From assembly GCF_009905375.1 (NCBI RefSeq), contig NC_133647.1:77738231-77802230 (forward strand): a stretch of DNA of 64,000 nucleotides, given 5' to 3'. Source of the DNA: Apium graveolens. Taxonomy: Eukaryota; Streptophyta; Magnoliopsida; Apiales; Apiaceae. The translations under genes and the position numbers were made by a program. This document shows, one piece after another, positions 1 through 10,843 of the stretch (positions are counted from its first letter, which is position 1; every line of letters starts with the position of its first letter). The notes under the pieces are model-generated. The model was not told the origin of the DNA, ran no database searches, and saw only the letters and a list, made by a program, of their open reading frames with translations.

Positions 1-184
1 AATATTTAATCAACAATTTTAAGTGTTAGTGTCCTAACATTGAGAAGTAATCATACATTGGTGAGTGAGTTTAATTAGACAATAATTTAGTCTGAGTCTC
101 TGAGGGAACGAACTAGAAAATATTCTATATTACTTGCGAACGCGTATACTTGCGTGAATATTAGCGCGTGTTTTCACCCTAACA
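1..184 (+). repeat. 5' LTR, 3'-terminal part (Athila-type)
   Basis: The sequence is the same as the last 184 bp of the LTR ending at 9983, apart from two transitions. It ends in CCCTAACA, seven bases before the primer-binding site. Confidence 0.95.
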
Positions 185-190
185 AGTTTT

Positions 191-208
191 TGGCGCCGCT
201 GCCGGGGA
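191..208 (+). other. Primer-binding site, tRNA-Asp type
   Basis: TGGCGCCGCTGCCGGGGA lies six bases after the LTR end. It is complementary, with one change, to the 3' end of plant tRNA-Asp, the usual primer of Athila/Tat elements. Confidence 0.9.
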
Positions 209-325
209 CTCGACGTATTTGTTTAGTTTATGTACTTACCATCATTGGTCATTAGGACTCAGTGATTAGGACGTAGTAGTTACTTATTTTTTCCGGTTGT
301 GTTTCAGGTACTTTAGCAAGCGTTT

Positions 326-2695
326 ATGCAAACTCGTTCTCGTGCTCGCAAGAGGACTTTAGATACAGCTGAGGAGACAGACGAAGTTCTTGATATTCCG
401 GAGAAGTTAGATTTTGAGGATTCGGATTCAGGAACTGAGCAGAAAGAACCAGTAAACATGGGAGATCGTATTGTTCAAGCTGATCCAGCTCTTATGGATT
501 TTTCTCGGCCTAAAATTGATGACATTCAGTCAAGCATCCTTCATCCGGCTATTCAAGCTAACACCTTTGAAATCAAGCCGGGCACTATTCAGATGGTGCA
601 GAATTCTGTTTCTTTTGGAGGAGCGGCAACTGAAGACCCCAACATGCACAGAAGGAATTTTGTCGAGATCTGCAACACTTTTAAGTATAATGGCGTGACT
701 GATGAGGCTATCAAGTTGAGGCTTTTCCCATTCTCACTGAGGGACAAGGCTAAAGACTGGTTACATTCTGAACCAGCTGGGTCCATCACTACGTGGCAAG
801 ATCTTGCGCAAAAGTTTCTGGTGAAGTTTTATCCGATGGCAAAGACTGCTGCTATGAGGAGTGCTCTTACTCAGTTTGCGCAGCAACCTACAGAATCTAT
901 GTGCGAGGCTTGGGAACGCTACAAGGAAATGTTGAGAAAATGTCCACATTATGGAATGCCGGATTGGATGGTGATCACTGGTTTCTATAATGGTTTGGGG
1001 GCCCAATCTCGGCCCATGCTTGATGCAGCAGCTGGAGGCGCCTTATGGGCTAAAAGCTATACTGAGGCGTATAATCTTATAGAGACGATGGCTGCAAATG
1101 AGCATCAAAACCCAACTCAGAGGATGACGTCAGGCAAGGTAGCAGGTATTCTGGAAGTTGATGCAGCCACCGCTATTGCAGCCCAGCTCCAAGCGCTATC
1201 AATGAAGGTTGATTCTCTGGCTACATATGGAGTTAATCAAATAGCTATGGTTTGTGAGCTTTGTGCAGGTTCTCATGCTACGGATCAGTGTTCTCTTGTC
1301 AATGAATCTGTTCAGTATGTGAATAATTATCAGCGACAACAACAGCCTGTGCCAGCGACCTATCATCCTAACAACAGAAATCATCCAAATTTCAGCTGGG
1401 GGAATAATCAGAATGCTATTCAGCCACCATATCAGCAAGGAGTGAGTAAACAGTTTAACCCACCTGGATTCCAGCAACCACAGCAGTATGCTACAAGGCA
1501 ATCATATCCTCAACAGGGAAGTACAGCTGCACCTACTAGTGCTGATTTTGAGGAACTTAAGCTGTTGTGCAAGAATCAGGCGGTTTCTATCAAGACCTTG
1601 GAAAATCAAATTGGTCAATTAGCCAATGCAGTGCTCAATCGTCAACCTGGCACTCTTCCCAGTGACACGGAAGTACCAGGCAGGAAGGAAGCTAAAGAGC
1701 AAGTCAAGGCTATTACCTTAAGGTCTGGAAAAGTAGCTGATTCTGAAAAGGCAAAAGAAGTAGAAGCTGAAATTAGAGATGAAGAATCTAAGCAAAAGGA
1801 GAAAGCGGTGGAACCAAGGAAGACTACTGTTGAACACACTCTGCCTGAGGCTAATACAGGGGAGAAACAGCTCTATCCTCCACCACCTTTTCCTAAGAGA
1901 TTGCAGCAACAAAAGCTGGATAGACAGTTCGGGAAGTTTCTGGAGGTGTTCAAGAAACTTCACATCAATATACCTTTCGCTGAGGCTCTTGAACAAATTC
2001 CTAGTTATGCGAAGTTTATGAAGACTATTCTTTCAAGGAAGGTGAAACTGGATGACCTTGAAACCGTTGCTCTCACGGAAGAATGCAGCGCTGTTCTGCA
2101 GCAAAATTTACCACCAAAACTGAAAGATCCAGGAAGCTTCACCATTCCTTGCACCATTGGCAATCTGACTTTTGACAAGTGCCTTTGTGATTTGGGAGCA
2201 AGCATTAATCTGATGCCGTTGTCGATCTTTAAAAAGCTGGATCTGCCTGATCCAAAACCCACATACATGTCGCTACAATTGGCTGACCGTTCCATTACTT
2301 ACCCAAGGGGCATATTTGAGGATGTGCTCGTCAAGGTGGATAAGCTCTTCTTTCCTGCGGATTTTGTTATTCTGGATTTTGAGGAAGATAAGAAGATTCC
2401 CATAATCTTGGGAAGGCCTTTCTTGGCTACTGGTCATACCTTGATAGATGTGCAAAAAGGTGAACTTACTATGCGGGTCCAAGATCAGGAAATGACCTTC
2501 AACGTATTCAAGGCAATGAAATTCCCTACAGAAGATGAGGAGTGCTTAAAATTGGATGTGATTGATTCTGCGGTTATTTCGGAACTCGATCACATGCTAA
2601 TGTCTGATGCATTGGAAAAGGCCTTAGTGGGGGATTTTGACAGCGATGATGAAGATGGCAACGAGCAATTACAATATCTGAACGCTTCTCCCTGA
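326..2695 (+). CDS. Gag-protease part of Athila-type polyprotein
   Basis: This 789-codon frame encodes the capsid-like Gag and the aspartic protease that would process the polyprotein in the virus-like particle. Residues about 105-260 form a retrotransposon Gag domain (KDWLHSEPAGSITTWQDL, then FLVKFYP). A zinc-knuckle-like CELCAGSHATDQC (CX2CX3HX4C) lies near residue 310, followed by a Q/N/P-rich linker. The protease is at about residues 600-720, with DLGASINLMP as active-site motif and ILGRPFLATG downstream. The start is the first ATG after the leader. The frame ends at TGA (2693-2695), but the reading frame runs on without shift into RT, so this stop probably broke an original single gag-pol frame. 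Confidence 0.85.
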   Translation: MQTRSRARKRTLDTAEETDEVLDIPEKLDFEDSDSGTEQKEPVNMGDRIVQADPALMDFSRPKIDDIQSSILHPAIQANTFEIKPGTIQMVQNSVSFGGAATEDPNMHRRNFVEICNTFKYNGVTDEAIKLRLFPFSLRDKAKDWLHSEPAGSITTWQDLAQKFLVKFYPMAKTAAMRSALTQFAQQPTESMCEAWERYKEMLRKCPHYGMPDWMVITGFYNGLGAQSRPMLDAAAGGALWAKSYTEAYNLIETMAANEHQNPTQRMTSGKVAGILEVDAATAIAAQLQALSMKVDSLATYGVNQIAMVCELCAGSHATDQCSLVNESVQYVNNYQRQQQPVPATYHPNNRNHPNFSWGNNQNAIQPPYQQGVSKQFNPPGFQQPQQYATRQSYPQQGSTAAPTSADFEELKLLCKNQAVSIKTLENQIGQLANAVLNRQPGTLPSDTEVPGRKEAKEQVKAITLRSGKVADSEKAKEVEAEIRDEESKQKEKAVEPRKTTVEHTLPEANTGEKQLYPPPPFPKRLQQQKLDRQFGKFLEVFKKLHINIPFAEALEQIPSYAKFMKTILSRKVKLDDLETVALTEECSAVLQQNLPPKLKDPGSFTIPCTIGNLTFDKCLCDLGASINLMPLSIFKKLDLPDPKPTYMSLQLADRSITYPRGIFEDVLVKVDKLFFPADFVILDFEEDKKIPIILGRPFLATGHTLIDVQKGELTMRVQDQEMTFNVFKAMKFPTEDEECLKLDVIDSAVISELDHMLMSDALEKALVGDFDSDDEDGNEQLQYLNASP

Positions 2696-5693
2696 AAGCG
2701 AAAGCTGGACATACCATTTAAATCTCTGGGTACTTCTGACCTTAAGAATGCTGAAGGGAAGCTCAAACCATCAATAGAGGAAGCACCTACCTTGGAGCTC
2801 AAGCCATTACCTGAACACTTGAGGTATGCTTTTTTAGGTGATTCATCTACGTTACCTGTTATTATTTCATCTGACCTTTCAGGTAGTGAGGAAGACAAGC
2901 TCTTAAAGATTTTGAGAGAATTTAAATCGGCTATAGGATGGACCATAGCAGACATCAAGGGGATAAGTCCTTCATATTGAATGCATAAAATTCGGCTAGA
3001 GGAAGGTAGTAAGCCAACTGTGGAACAGCAGCGAAGACTGAATCCCATCATGAAGGAAGTGGTGAAGAAAGAAATTCTGAAATGGCTGGATGCAGGCATC
3101 ATTTATCCTATTTCTGACAGCTCGTGGGTGAGCCCCGTACAATGTGTACCTAAGAAAGGAGGTATCACTGTGGTCGCAAATGAAAAGAATGAGCTCATCC
3201 CTACTCGAACAGTTACAGGATGGAGAGTATGCATGGATTATAGAAAATTGAACAAAGCCACAAGGAAGGATCACTTTCCTCTTCCATTTATTGATCAGAT
3301 GCTTGACAGATTGGAGGGTCATGAGTATTTTTGTCTTCTGGATGGTTATTTCGGGTATAATCAGATTTGTATTGCACCAGAGGATCAGGAAAAGACTACC
3401 TTCACTTGTCCATTTAGCACGTTTGCTTTTCGCAGAGTTTTGTTTGGGTTATGTGGCGCCCCGACCACTTTTCAGAGATGTATGATGGCTATATTCTCTG
3501 ACATGATTGGAAATAACGTCGAAGTGTTCATGGATGACTTCTCCGTCTTTGGACACTCATATGATGAATGTTTGAATAATCTGCGCGCCGTACTCAAAAG
3601 ATGCGTGGAAACTAATTTGGTGCTCAATTGGGAGAAATGTCATTTTATGGTGCGTGAAGGCATTATCCTTGGGCATAAGGTCTCTAGCAAGGGTCTGGAG
3701 GTGGACAAGGCCAAGGTGGGAGTCATTGAAAATCTTCCCCCACCTAATTCTGTGAAAGGAATCCGTAGTTTTCTTGGTCATGCGGGTTTTTATCGGCGAT
3801 TCATCAAGGACTTTTCAAAGATATCTAAGCCGTTGTGCAATTTGCTTGAGAAAGATGTGCCTTTCAAATTTGATGATGAATGTTTGGCAGCATTCGAGAC
3901 TCTCAAGAAGAGTTTGATCACTGCACCAGTTATTACAGCACCAGATTGGACAGAATCGTTTGAGATGATGTGTGATGCGAGTGATTATGCGGTAGGTGCA
4001 GTTCTGGGACAGCGCCAGAAAAACCTCTTCCATGTGGTCTACTATGCGAGTAAGACCTTAAATGGTGCCCAATTGAACTACACCACTACTGAGAAGGAGC
4101 TTTTGGCTATAGTCTTTGGGTTTGAGAAATTTCGATCGTATCTACTTGGTACGAAAGTAACAGTATTCACTGATCATGCAGCTATTCGCTATCTAGTTTC
4201 CAAGAAGGATTCGAAGCCGAGACTCATTCGTTGGGTGCTTTTACTTCAGGAATTTGAGTTAGAGATCAAAGATAGAAAAGGTACTGAGAATCAAGTAGCT
4301 GACCATCTCTCTAGATTGAAGAATCCCGATTCTACTTCACAGGATAGGACTTTAATCAATGAATCTTTTCCGGATGAGCAGTTGTTTGCAATTCAGGAGG
4401 AAGAACCATGGTTTGCAAATATTGTAAACTATCTCGTCAGCAATATAATGCCTCCTAATTTGACATCCGCTCAAAAGAAGAAGTTTCTGCATGAGGTGAA
4501 GTGGTATATGTGGGATGAACCATATTTGTTTAGACAGGGAGCTGACCAGATCATCAGGAGATGTATCCCGTTCTGTGAGACGGAGGGGATATTACGAGAC
4601 TGCCATTCCACGGTTTATGGTGGACACTATGGTGGTGAGAAGACAGCAGCTCGTATTCTACAAGCAGGTTTTTTCTGGCCTACTTTGTTCAAGGATGCTC
4701 ATCAGTTTGTTTTAAGGTGTGACCGTTGCCAAAGAGTGGGAAATTTGTCAAGGAAGGATGAGATGCCATTAAATGTGATGCTTGAAGTCGAGGTCTTTGA
4801 TGTGTGGGGAATCGATTTCATGAGGCCTTTTATCTCGTCTTGCAATAATCAGTACATCTTGCTGGTACCTCGATTATGTCTCAAAATGGGTCGAAGTTAA
4901 AGCTTTACCGACAAATGATGCAAAGGCAGTGCTAAATTTTCTTCATAAGCAAATTTTCACAAGGTTTAGAACACCCCGGGTAATCATAAGTGATGAAGGA
5001 TCGCATTTTTGCAACCGTAAGTTCACTTCTATGATGCAGCGTTATAATGTGAATCATCGAGTAGCTACTGCCTATCATCCGCAAACAAATGGTCAAGCGG
5101 AAGTGTCTAACAGAGAGATAAAGCGCATTCTAGAGAAGGTTGTTTATCCGTCAAGGAAGGATTGGTCTTTAAAGCTCGATGAAGCTGTTTGGGCTTACAG
5201 AACAGCATACAAAACTCTACTTGGGATGTCACCGTTTCAGTTGGTGTACGGTAAGGGATGTCATCTACCTGCAGAGCTTGAGCATAAGGCCTACTGGGCA
5301 TTGAAGAAGTTGAACCTGGATTTAGATGCAGCTGGTAAGAAAAGAATGCTTCAGCTTAATGAACTTGATGAATTTCGACTTCAAGCGTACGAGAATAACA
5401 AAATGTATAAGGAAAAGGTGAAGAGGTGGCACGATAGGAAGCTACATCCTAAGTTATTTGTGCCAGGGCAATAAGTTCTTTTATTCAACTCTCGGCTCCG
5501 ACTTTTTCCTGGGAAGTTGAAATCAAGGTGGTCTGGACCTTTTATTGTCAAAACTGTGTTTCCACATGGAGCGGTGGAAATTTTTGAGAATGATCCGGAC
5601 CAAGCATTCAAGGTTAACGGTCAGCGGTTGAAGCACTACTATGGGGACATGGCAAACCGAGAAGTGGTTAGTGCCATTTTGTTGACTACTTGA
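2696..5693 (+). pseudogene. Broken pol (RT, RNase H, integrase) of Athila-type element
   Basis: The frame continues from gag-protease and is broken by TGA at 2978-2980, a one-base frameshift near 4866-4870 and TAA at 5472-5474. It ends at TGA 5691-5693. Reverse transcriptase keeps the catalytic FMDD (about 3528-3539) and the [11 protein letters not shown] and [12 protein letters not shown] blocks. RNase H begins near [16 protein letters not shown] (about 3965). The integrase has an HHCC zinc region ending in RCDRCQRVG (about 4735) and a DDE core with GIDFM, SDEGSHF and SNREI, so the catalytic acids survive across the frameshift. The C-terminal part has [19 protein letters not shown]. The decay is light and the domains are full length. 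Confidence 0.88.
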
Positions 5694-5850
5694 GAAGGGT
5701 ACGAAACGTCAAGCTAATGACGAAAAAGAAGCGCTGCGTGGGAGGCAACCCATGAATTGTTGTTGCAGGAACTCTTAGAAGTTAATAACCTATCCAAAAA
5801 CACAAAAAAATCAGAAAACAGGGGCTGAAATTTTTTTTTCCAGTGACCCC

Positions 5851-5970
5851 CTGAGCGCCCGCTCAGCTTTGCTGAGCGACCGCGCAGCAAGCTGAGCGCC
5901 CGCTCAGCTTTGCTGAGCGACCGCGTAGCAAGCTGAGCGCCCGCTCAGTTTTGCTGAGCGACCGCTCAGG
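5851..5970 (+). repeat. GC-rich 41-bp tandem palindromic repeat, about 3 copies
   Basis: The unit starts CTGAGCGCCCGCTCAG, a near-perfect inverted repeat, followed by a second weaker palindrome (GCTGAGCGACCGCGCAGC). Copies start at 5851, 5892 and 5933, and the third diverges at its end. The same unit occurs in the 3' LTR at 8772-8850. Its high GC content stands out against the AT-rich surroundings. Confidence 0.85.
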
Positions 5971-6092
5971 GGTCGAGTACCAAAATTTTTTTTACAGTTC
6001 AGAAAAAAAAAGAAAAAAAAACACAAAAACAGTTTTAGCCCATAAACCCACGATTTGTTCCCACTACCCCATCATTTTACTCCTTAATTCCC

Positions 6093-6123
6093 AAACCCTA
6101 ATCTAATCCACACCCTATATATA
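6093..6123 (+). promoter_or_regulatory. Possible internal promoter (telo-box plus TATA) for the env-like ORF
   Basis: AAACCCTAA (6093-6101), a plant telo-box, is followed by TATATATA (6116-6123), about 100 bp before the ATG at 6222. The interval is C/A-rich like a plant 5' UTR. This is inference from motif order only. Confidence 0.4.
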
Positions 6124-6221
6124 CATACACCTATCCTACATATCTCCCACAAAACTTCCTACACTTAAACGCTCTCACAAACATCAAAAATCAGTTTTTA
6201 CACACTTTTATTCACGAATCA

Positions 6222-7391
6222 ATGGCACCCAAGAGAGCACGCACTATTGACAGCAGCAGCACAGTTCCTACTGCTGATTCATCGAGGGGTACTGCTGCAA
6301 GGGCTCGGTTAACTGACAGAGCTGCGGAGGAGTACACTAGGCTGTTGGGGAAGCCGATTCTGAAGGAGAGGGGGTTTTTACCATCGGGGAGGGATGGTGA
6401 GTTGCTGCCCATGATTGCAGAGAAGGGGTGGATAGCTTTTTGTGAGTCACTCGAAGCAGTACCGATGAGCTTTATTCGCGAGTTCTACGCGAACGCGAAG
6501 GCCGAAAAGAATGGGTTTTCTGTGGTTCGTGGGCTGACGGTTGATTATCATCCTGCGGTGATTCGCCGTGTGATTGCACAGCGAGAGAGGAAGCCCGAGG
6601 AGGAGAACTGGAATGAAAAGACTGCTGAGGATTTTGACTTGGATTTGATTTATGCGACTCTCTGTCGACCGGGCACAGTTTGGACCTGCAGGACCGGCAC
6701 TAATGAGTATCGTCACTTTCCGGCGATCGCCATGAACAGGTATGCCCGTGCATGGAATGCATTTATTTGTGCTAATATTTTGCCTTCTTCGCATGCACAC
6801 GAGGTCACAGTTGAGAGAGCACAGTTGTTGTGGGGAATTCTGAATGAGGAATACTATGTGGACCTTGGTGAGTTTATCTACCAAGGAATTCTGAAGTTTT
6901 TGAGGGGAGCGAAGCATATGAACATCCCTTATGCGTCTACGGTTACGAAGCTATGCCGAGCAATGGGAGTGAACTGGCCGGCTCATGAGCAGTTGCAGTT
7001 GCCAGCAGCTCCGATTGATTCTGGCACTCTGAATGGGATGCAGGAGTGGACCGGTGGTGAGCCTGAGGAGCATGGGCTGGGTTCTCGTCTTCCAGGAGGG
7101 CGTCCAGCACGAGGTGCTACTATGGCTAGGCCAGGGCGTGATGAGGCTGGTTCTTCGAGAGCTCAGGAGGGTGCTGGGATGGTTGATGCCCAGTATAGGA
7201 GGCTTTCACGGTGGATGGATGCCATGTATGAGACGCAGAGCAGGTTTGCTCAGGAGCTCACCCTTGCGTTAGGGACTGCTTTTCGAGGCCTTGGAGCTGA
7301 TATCCAGTGGCCAGTTTTTGGTGAGGACTCTGCATACCCGCTGCCTGATACTCCACCCACTGAGGGTGATGATGATGATGACTCCGAGTAG
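6222..7391 (+). CDS. Athila-type ORF in env-like position, putative plant transposon protein
   Basis: An uninterrupted 389-codon ORF lies after integrase, where Athila elements carry an additional ORF. Residues about 60-230 resemble the 'putative plant transposon protein' domain found in Athila-derived ORFs (FIREFYANAKAEKNGFSVVRG is the clearest stretch, beginning near residue 83). The N-terminus is basic and Ser/Thr-rich (MAPKRARTIDSSS). The end is very acidic (EGDDDDDSE). I see no signal peptide, transmembrane segment or glycoprotein-like cysteine pattern, so the env label reflects position, not evidence of membrane fusion. It is intact while pol is broken. The ATG at 6222 is the first one after a TATA-like box and a UTR-like stretch. 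Confidence 0.8.
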   Translation: MAPKRARTIDSSSTVPTADSSRGTAARARLTDRAAEEYTRLLGKPILKERGFLPSGRDGELLPMIAEKGWIAFCESLEAVPMSFIREFYANAKAEKNGFSVVRGLTVDYHPAVIRRVIAQRERKPEEENWNEKTAEDFDLDLIYATLCRPGTVWTCRTGTNEYRHFPAIAMNRYARAWNAFICANILPSSHAHEVTVERAQLLWGILNEEYYVDLGEFIYQGILKFLRGAKHMNIPYASTVTKLCRAMGVNWPAHEQLQLPAAPIDSGTLNGMQEWTGGEPEEHGLGSRLPGGRPARGATMARPGRDEAGSSRAQEGAGMVDAQYRRLSRWMDAMYETQSRFAQELTLALGTAFRGLGADIQWPVFGEDSAYPLPDTPPTEGDDDDDSE

Positions 7392-8529
7392 GTATACCCT
7401 GTGTTCCTTTCTACTACTTTCACTGAGGACAGTGAAGATTTTTAGTTTGGGGGTGGTAGTTAAGGAATATTGTGTGTGTGTCATTTAGTTGCATATTCAT
7501 GATAGTTTAGTTCATATAGTTGCATAATTTATGCCATATAGTTTTTTTTGTTATGAATGTCATGTAGCTCATGCATTTACCATGATCCCTTTTGCAATGA
7601 TTTATCGACTGAATTGTGATATTGATGCGAGTGTAGTGATAGCATTAAAGTGATATTAAGTTGTGTAGGTTGATATGCATGCTAGAAACAATTGTAAGTC
7701 CACTAAGTCTTAGAGAATGCGTAAGGGCTAGATTGTTGTTATGATTTGGTTGTTTTCAAGGTCAATCTACTTATTATGCTTAGAATTCGATTATAGGTTC
7801 TTAGTGATAAAGGCATGAAAAAGAAAAATTTTGGAGAAAAAAAATATGGAAGTTGTTGCTAGTTGTGGCTAGGCGTCAAATGGCTAGTAGCCGGCTCGCA
7901 TATGGTGTGAGTAGTCTAGGGTTGAGCAAGATGGAGCGAAACGCACTTGCTCAGAGAAAAAAAAAAAATTTATGCATAATTGATCAAGAGTGGGCTCTTT
8001 GGTATTCGAGTTATTAAGTTCTTAGGGGACTTTGTGCCTAGTGACCTAAGGCTTTTAGAGTCTGGGATCCGCTAACCTAACTCTTGTTACATGGATACCA
8101 TTGTATAAGTCTTTTGTGGACCTCACTCATTGTACGGTCAAATAAGCATTTGAGTTGTAAATAAAAAGCACGATTCCGTAATAAGCTCCAGAGTTCTTGT
8201 AGTGTTGTATATCACTTTGTGCCTAGAATTTTTTATTCTTTGTATAATCGTAGGATTGCCTTGAGGATAGTCTAGTCATAGTAATTGGTCTAGTTCCGAA
8301 GCATATCTGTTAAGCATTTGCACACACCACGTTTCTGGCTGTATGTCCGTTTGCATGAGTTTATTGATCTTTAGTTGTCTAACTGCATTCGTTGAGATGT
8401 GGCAATTTGGTTGGTTAATTGTAGTAAGGGGGATCGCTGCATTTTCATATAGATTGCATTCATGCATGTTTTTATTTGTTTTTGAGTCTGTGACGCTTGA
8501 GGGCAAGCATCGATTTAAGTTTGGGGGTG
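7392..8529 (+). other. 3' non-coding region and polypurine tract of Athila-type element
   Basis: About 1.1 kb without a supported gene. A polypurine-like TTTAGTTTGGGGGTGG sits at 7441-7456, and the expected polypurine tract AAGTTTGGGGGTG lies at 8517-8529 directly before the LTR. The upstream one could be a second priming site or a relic. Confidence 0.7.
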
Positions 8530-9983
8530 TGATAAGTGGCATTTTATACCACTTAGAACGTCTTAAAATGGCTTAAATTGGTGTCTTAAAATCAAGTATT
8601 TTATGTATTTGATGCGTTTTTCTAGTGTTTATGCATTTCAGGGTTTAGTTGCATTTCAGGGGAGGAATCATCAAGAATAAGCCTTGGCATGTGTTCACCA
8701 TTGCGAGAGGAAAGAAACGGGCAGATTACGGCAAAGAAACGGAGAAAAATCAGATTTTTTCCAGTAGAGGTCTGAGCGCCCGCTCAGCATTGCTGAGCGG
8801 CCGCGCAGCAAGCTGAGCGCCCGCTCAGCTATGCTGAGCGGCCGCGCAGGGTCGGGAAAAAAGACAAATTATTTTAGGACTTCTACTTCTGTTTGGTTTC
8901 CACTTCTATGAAATCTGAGTTTTATGGGACTATTATATAAGTAGATTTGAGACGTTTTCACAAGTGTGGATTAAAGAAGATTGTGTTTTTACGCAAGAAG
9001 CGAAGGAGATAAGGAAGAAGACCGATTTAGCACACCGCAACGAAGAGGAAACATATCTTCTTGTGATTCTTGTTTCGTTGTAACGTTAGATGCTAGTTTT
9101 CTTGCTTTGAACTTATTTACTCTTGTGACGTACTCTGTTTTAATATAATTAGTTTAGTTATTATTTTCTTGTGTTTGTTTATCATGATTTCATATGAACC
9201 CATGATGACGATAAGTACTATTATGGGCTAATCGTGATCATGGGGTTGCAACGGATTTATTATGGAATTCTTTAGTTAATCGTTTAATACTTTAGTGTGT
9301 GATGATTGCATGATATCTAGTATTGGTTGTGCGTATTCGTCTTATGTGCGTCGCGAATATATAAGATAGGGTGTTAATCTCTTGTAAAGCGACGATGGAT
9401 CTTGAGATTTAGAACTTGCCATGCTAGCATAGGTTCATGTACGTTGTGCATGATTAGTGGGTAACTCTAACAGTTTTATTTGCCCTATGTAATCAAAAGG
9501 AATAACTTGTGCTTAAATCGTTGTGTTGTCAATTTCTGTAGACATATGGGAACTCAACATAATTGATGACTATTCAACTTCTATCTTAATTGTGGATGCT
9601 TGGTAGAATGGTATTAGTACAATGAAAGTTGGATTTTATCAGTTTCGTGTTATTCGATTAATATCATCAATGTCACATGCTAAAGGTAATAATAATGGCT
9701 ATAGAAGGAAGTAATAATGAAGTTGTGATCTCATGAGTGTTTTATTACTGATAAATTGAAGTGTTAGTTAAGTGATTAATTAAGTAGTTAATTATAGTTA
9801 ATATTTAATCAACAATTTTAAGTGTTAGTGTCTTAACATTGAGAAGTAATCATACATTGGTGAGTGAGTTTAATTAGACAATAATTTAGTCTGAGTCTCT
9901 GAGGGAACGAACTAGAAAATATTCTATATTACTTGCGAACGCGTATACTTGCGTGAATATTAGCGCGTGTTTTCGCCCTAACA
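8530..9983 (+). repeat. 3' LTR of Athila-type element (1454 bp)
   Basis: It starts TGATAAGTGGCATTTTATAC immediately after the polypurine tract and ends CCCTAACA. Its last 184 bp match the 5' LTR end at the start of the window. It holds two copies of the GC-rich 41-bp palindromic unit (8772-8850). Confidence 0.92.
8772..8850 (+). repeat. GC-rich 41-bp palindromic unit inside LTR, 2 copies
   Basis: Two copies start at 8772 and 8813 with the same CTGAGCGCCCGCTCAG palindrome as at 5851-5970. The only changes are small ones such as GCGGCCGC for GCGACCGC. Confidence 0.85.
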
Positions 9984-10560
9984 ACTACTAGAAAAACGTC
10001 AATGGACATCGGCTAAAAACCGATGTCTATGAATGACAAAATCCGATGTCTTCGTGGGTGATGTTAAAGACCCCCCATTTAACATCGTTTTTAAACTGAT
10101 GTGAAAGAGGACATATAACATCGGTTTTTTGTATGAAACCGATATCTATATCTTGATGTTAAATTTTTAATGCATATCTATTATTTATATATTAATATAA
10201 TATGATATTTTTATCAATTTAAACATATGCCAGATAAGCAAAATGTTTCATTTTGTCTATTAAACTGATATTACTAATACCGATAACATCGATTTTCAAG
10301 CAAAACCGATGTGAATTGAACCTTTAACATCGGTTCCTATCTGAGAACTGATTTCTATAGTCATTGAACTGATGTCTATGAGAATTAATAACATCATTTT
10401 TTAACCAAACGTTGTCTAAAGTTCTCTTTAACATCAGTTCTATATTCTTATGCCTTTGTCTGTTGTGGTAATTAACATCGGGTTTTTTTATAAACTGATG
10501 TTTATGTACTACTTAAACTGATATATTAAGCCTTAATAGACATCAATTTTGTACTGATGC
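9984..10560. repeat. Left terminal and subterminal repeat region of CACTA element
   Basis: After the terminal ACTACTAGAAAAACGTC there are repeated, partly inverted forms of ACATCGGTTTTT and AAACCGATGTCT (for example near 10006, 10085, 10120, 10267, 10325 and 10433). Such arrays bind transposase in known CACTA elements. Confidence 0.8.
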
Positions 10561-10732
10561 CAAAAATTTTCCAAACTAAAAAAATTGCCAAACCAAAAAT
10601 TTCCAAAACCAATTACTACATAATACCAAATTGTCTATAGATTCATCAACCAGTATCCAAATATCAAATACAACAGGTAATTGTGCACTAGCTATAATAT
10701 CCGGTAACATGTAATCTAAACATAGAAAGTTG

Positions 10733-10843
10733 GCCTGAATTCTGGAGGGCTTCTCTCGAATAGATGAAATTGTGGTCTAAATTTCCAGTGTCATAGCATG
10801 CCCTACAAATGCAAATGCGATTTGGCCTAATGCGTTGAAGACC
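10733..10843 (-). pseudogene. Captured exon fragment of an LHT-like amino-acid transporter
   Basis: Read on the minus strand after an acceptor TTTTCAG, the frame gives RVFNALGQIAFAFVGHAMT followed by LEI, a TAG stop, then TTISSIREKPSR. This matches the FNALG-IAFAF-GH--LEIQATIP-T-EKPS segment of plant lysine/histidine transporter-like permeases, a plasma-membrane amino-acid importer family. The TAG stands where that family has Gln, a CAG to TAG change. Only one exon is seen and the rest of the transporter is absent, so it is a non-functional fragment carried by the CACTA element. The next 700 bp (10844-11553) show nothing I recognise. Confidence 0.7.

Larger units (their letters stand above)
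5694..6221 (+). other. Leader between integrase and env-like ORF
   Basis: No gene is seen here. Bases 5731-5752 (GCGCTGCGTGGGAGGCAACC and two more) form a block I recognise as recurrent after integrase in Athila-type elements. TTGTTGCAG|G at about 5760-5769 is a possible splice acceptor for a subgenomic mRNA. A GC-rich tandem palindrome (5851-5970) and a promoter-like segment (6093-6123) follow. Confidence 0.5.
1..9983 (+). mobile_element. Athila/Tat-type Ty3/gypsy LTR retrotransposon, 5' end outside window
   Basis: The order is LTR end, primer-binding site, gag-protease-RT-RNase H-integrase, a further ORF in the env-like position, polypurine tract, LTR. Bases 1-184 match 9800-9983 with two differences (C/T and A/G), so the element is fairly young. 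A primer site matching the tRNA-Asp 3' end, a DLGAS-type protease and a separate ORF after integrase are typical of the Athila/Tat branch. If the missing 5' LTR equals the 3' LTR, about 1270 bp lie upstream of the window. Pol carries stops and a frameshift, so this copy cannot move on its own. The base before and the bases after the element suggest it landed in the CACTAC terminus of the neighbouring DNA transposon, with ACTAC (9984-9988) as the right-hand target repeat. Confidence 0.93.

Noticed and set aside
6222..7391. Calling the Athila-type ORF a true envelope glycoprotein
   Set aside because: No signal peptide, membrane span or cysteine-rich ectodomain is visible; only the position is env-like.
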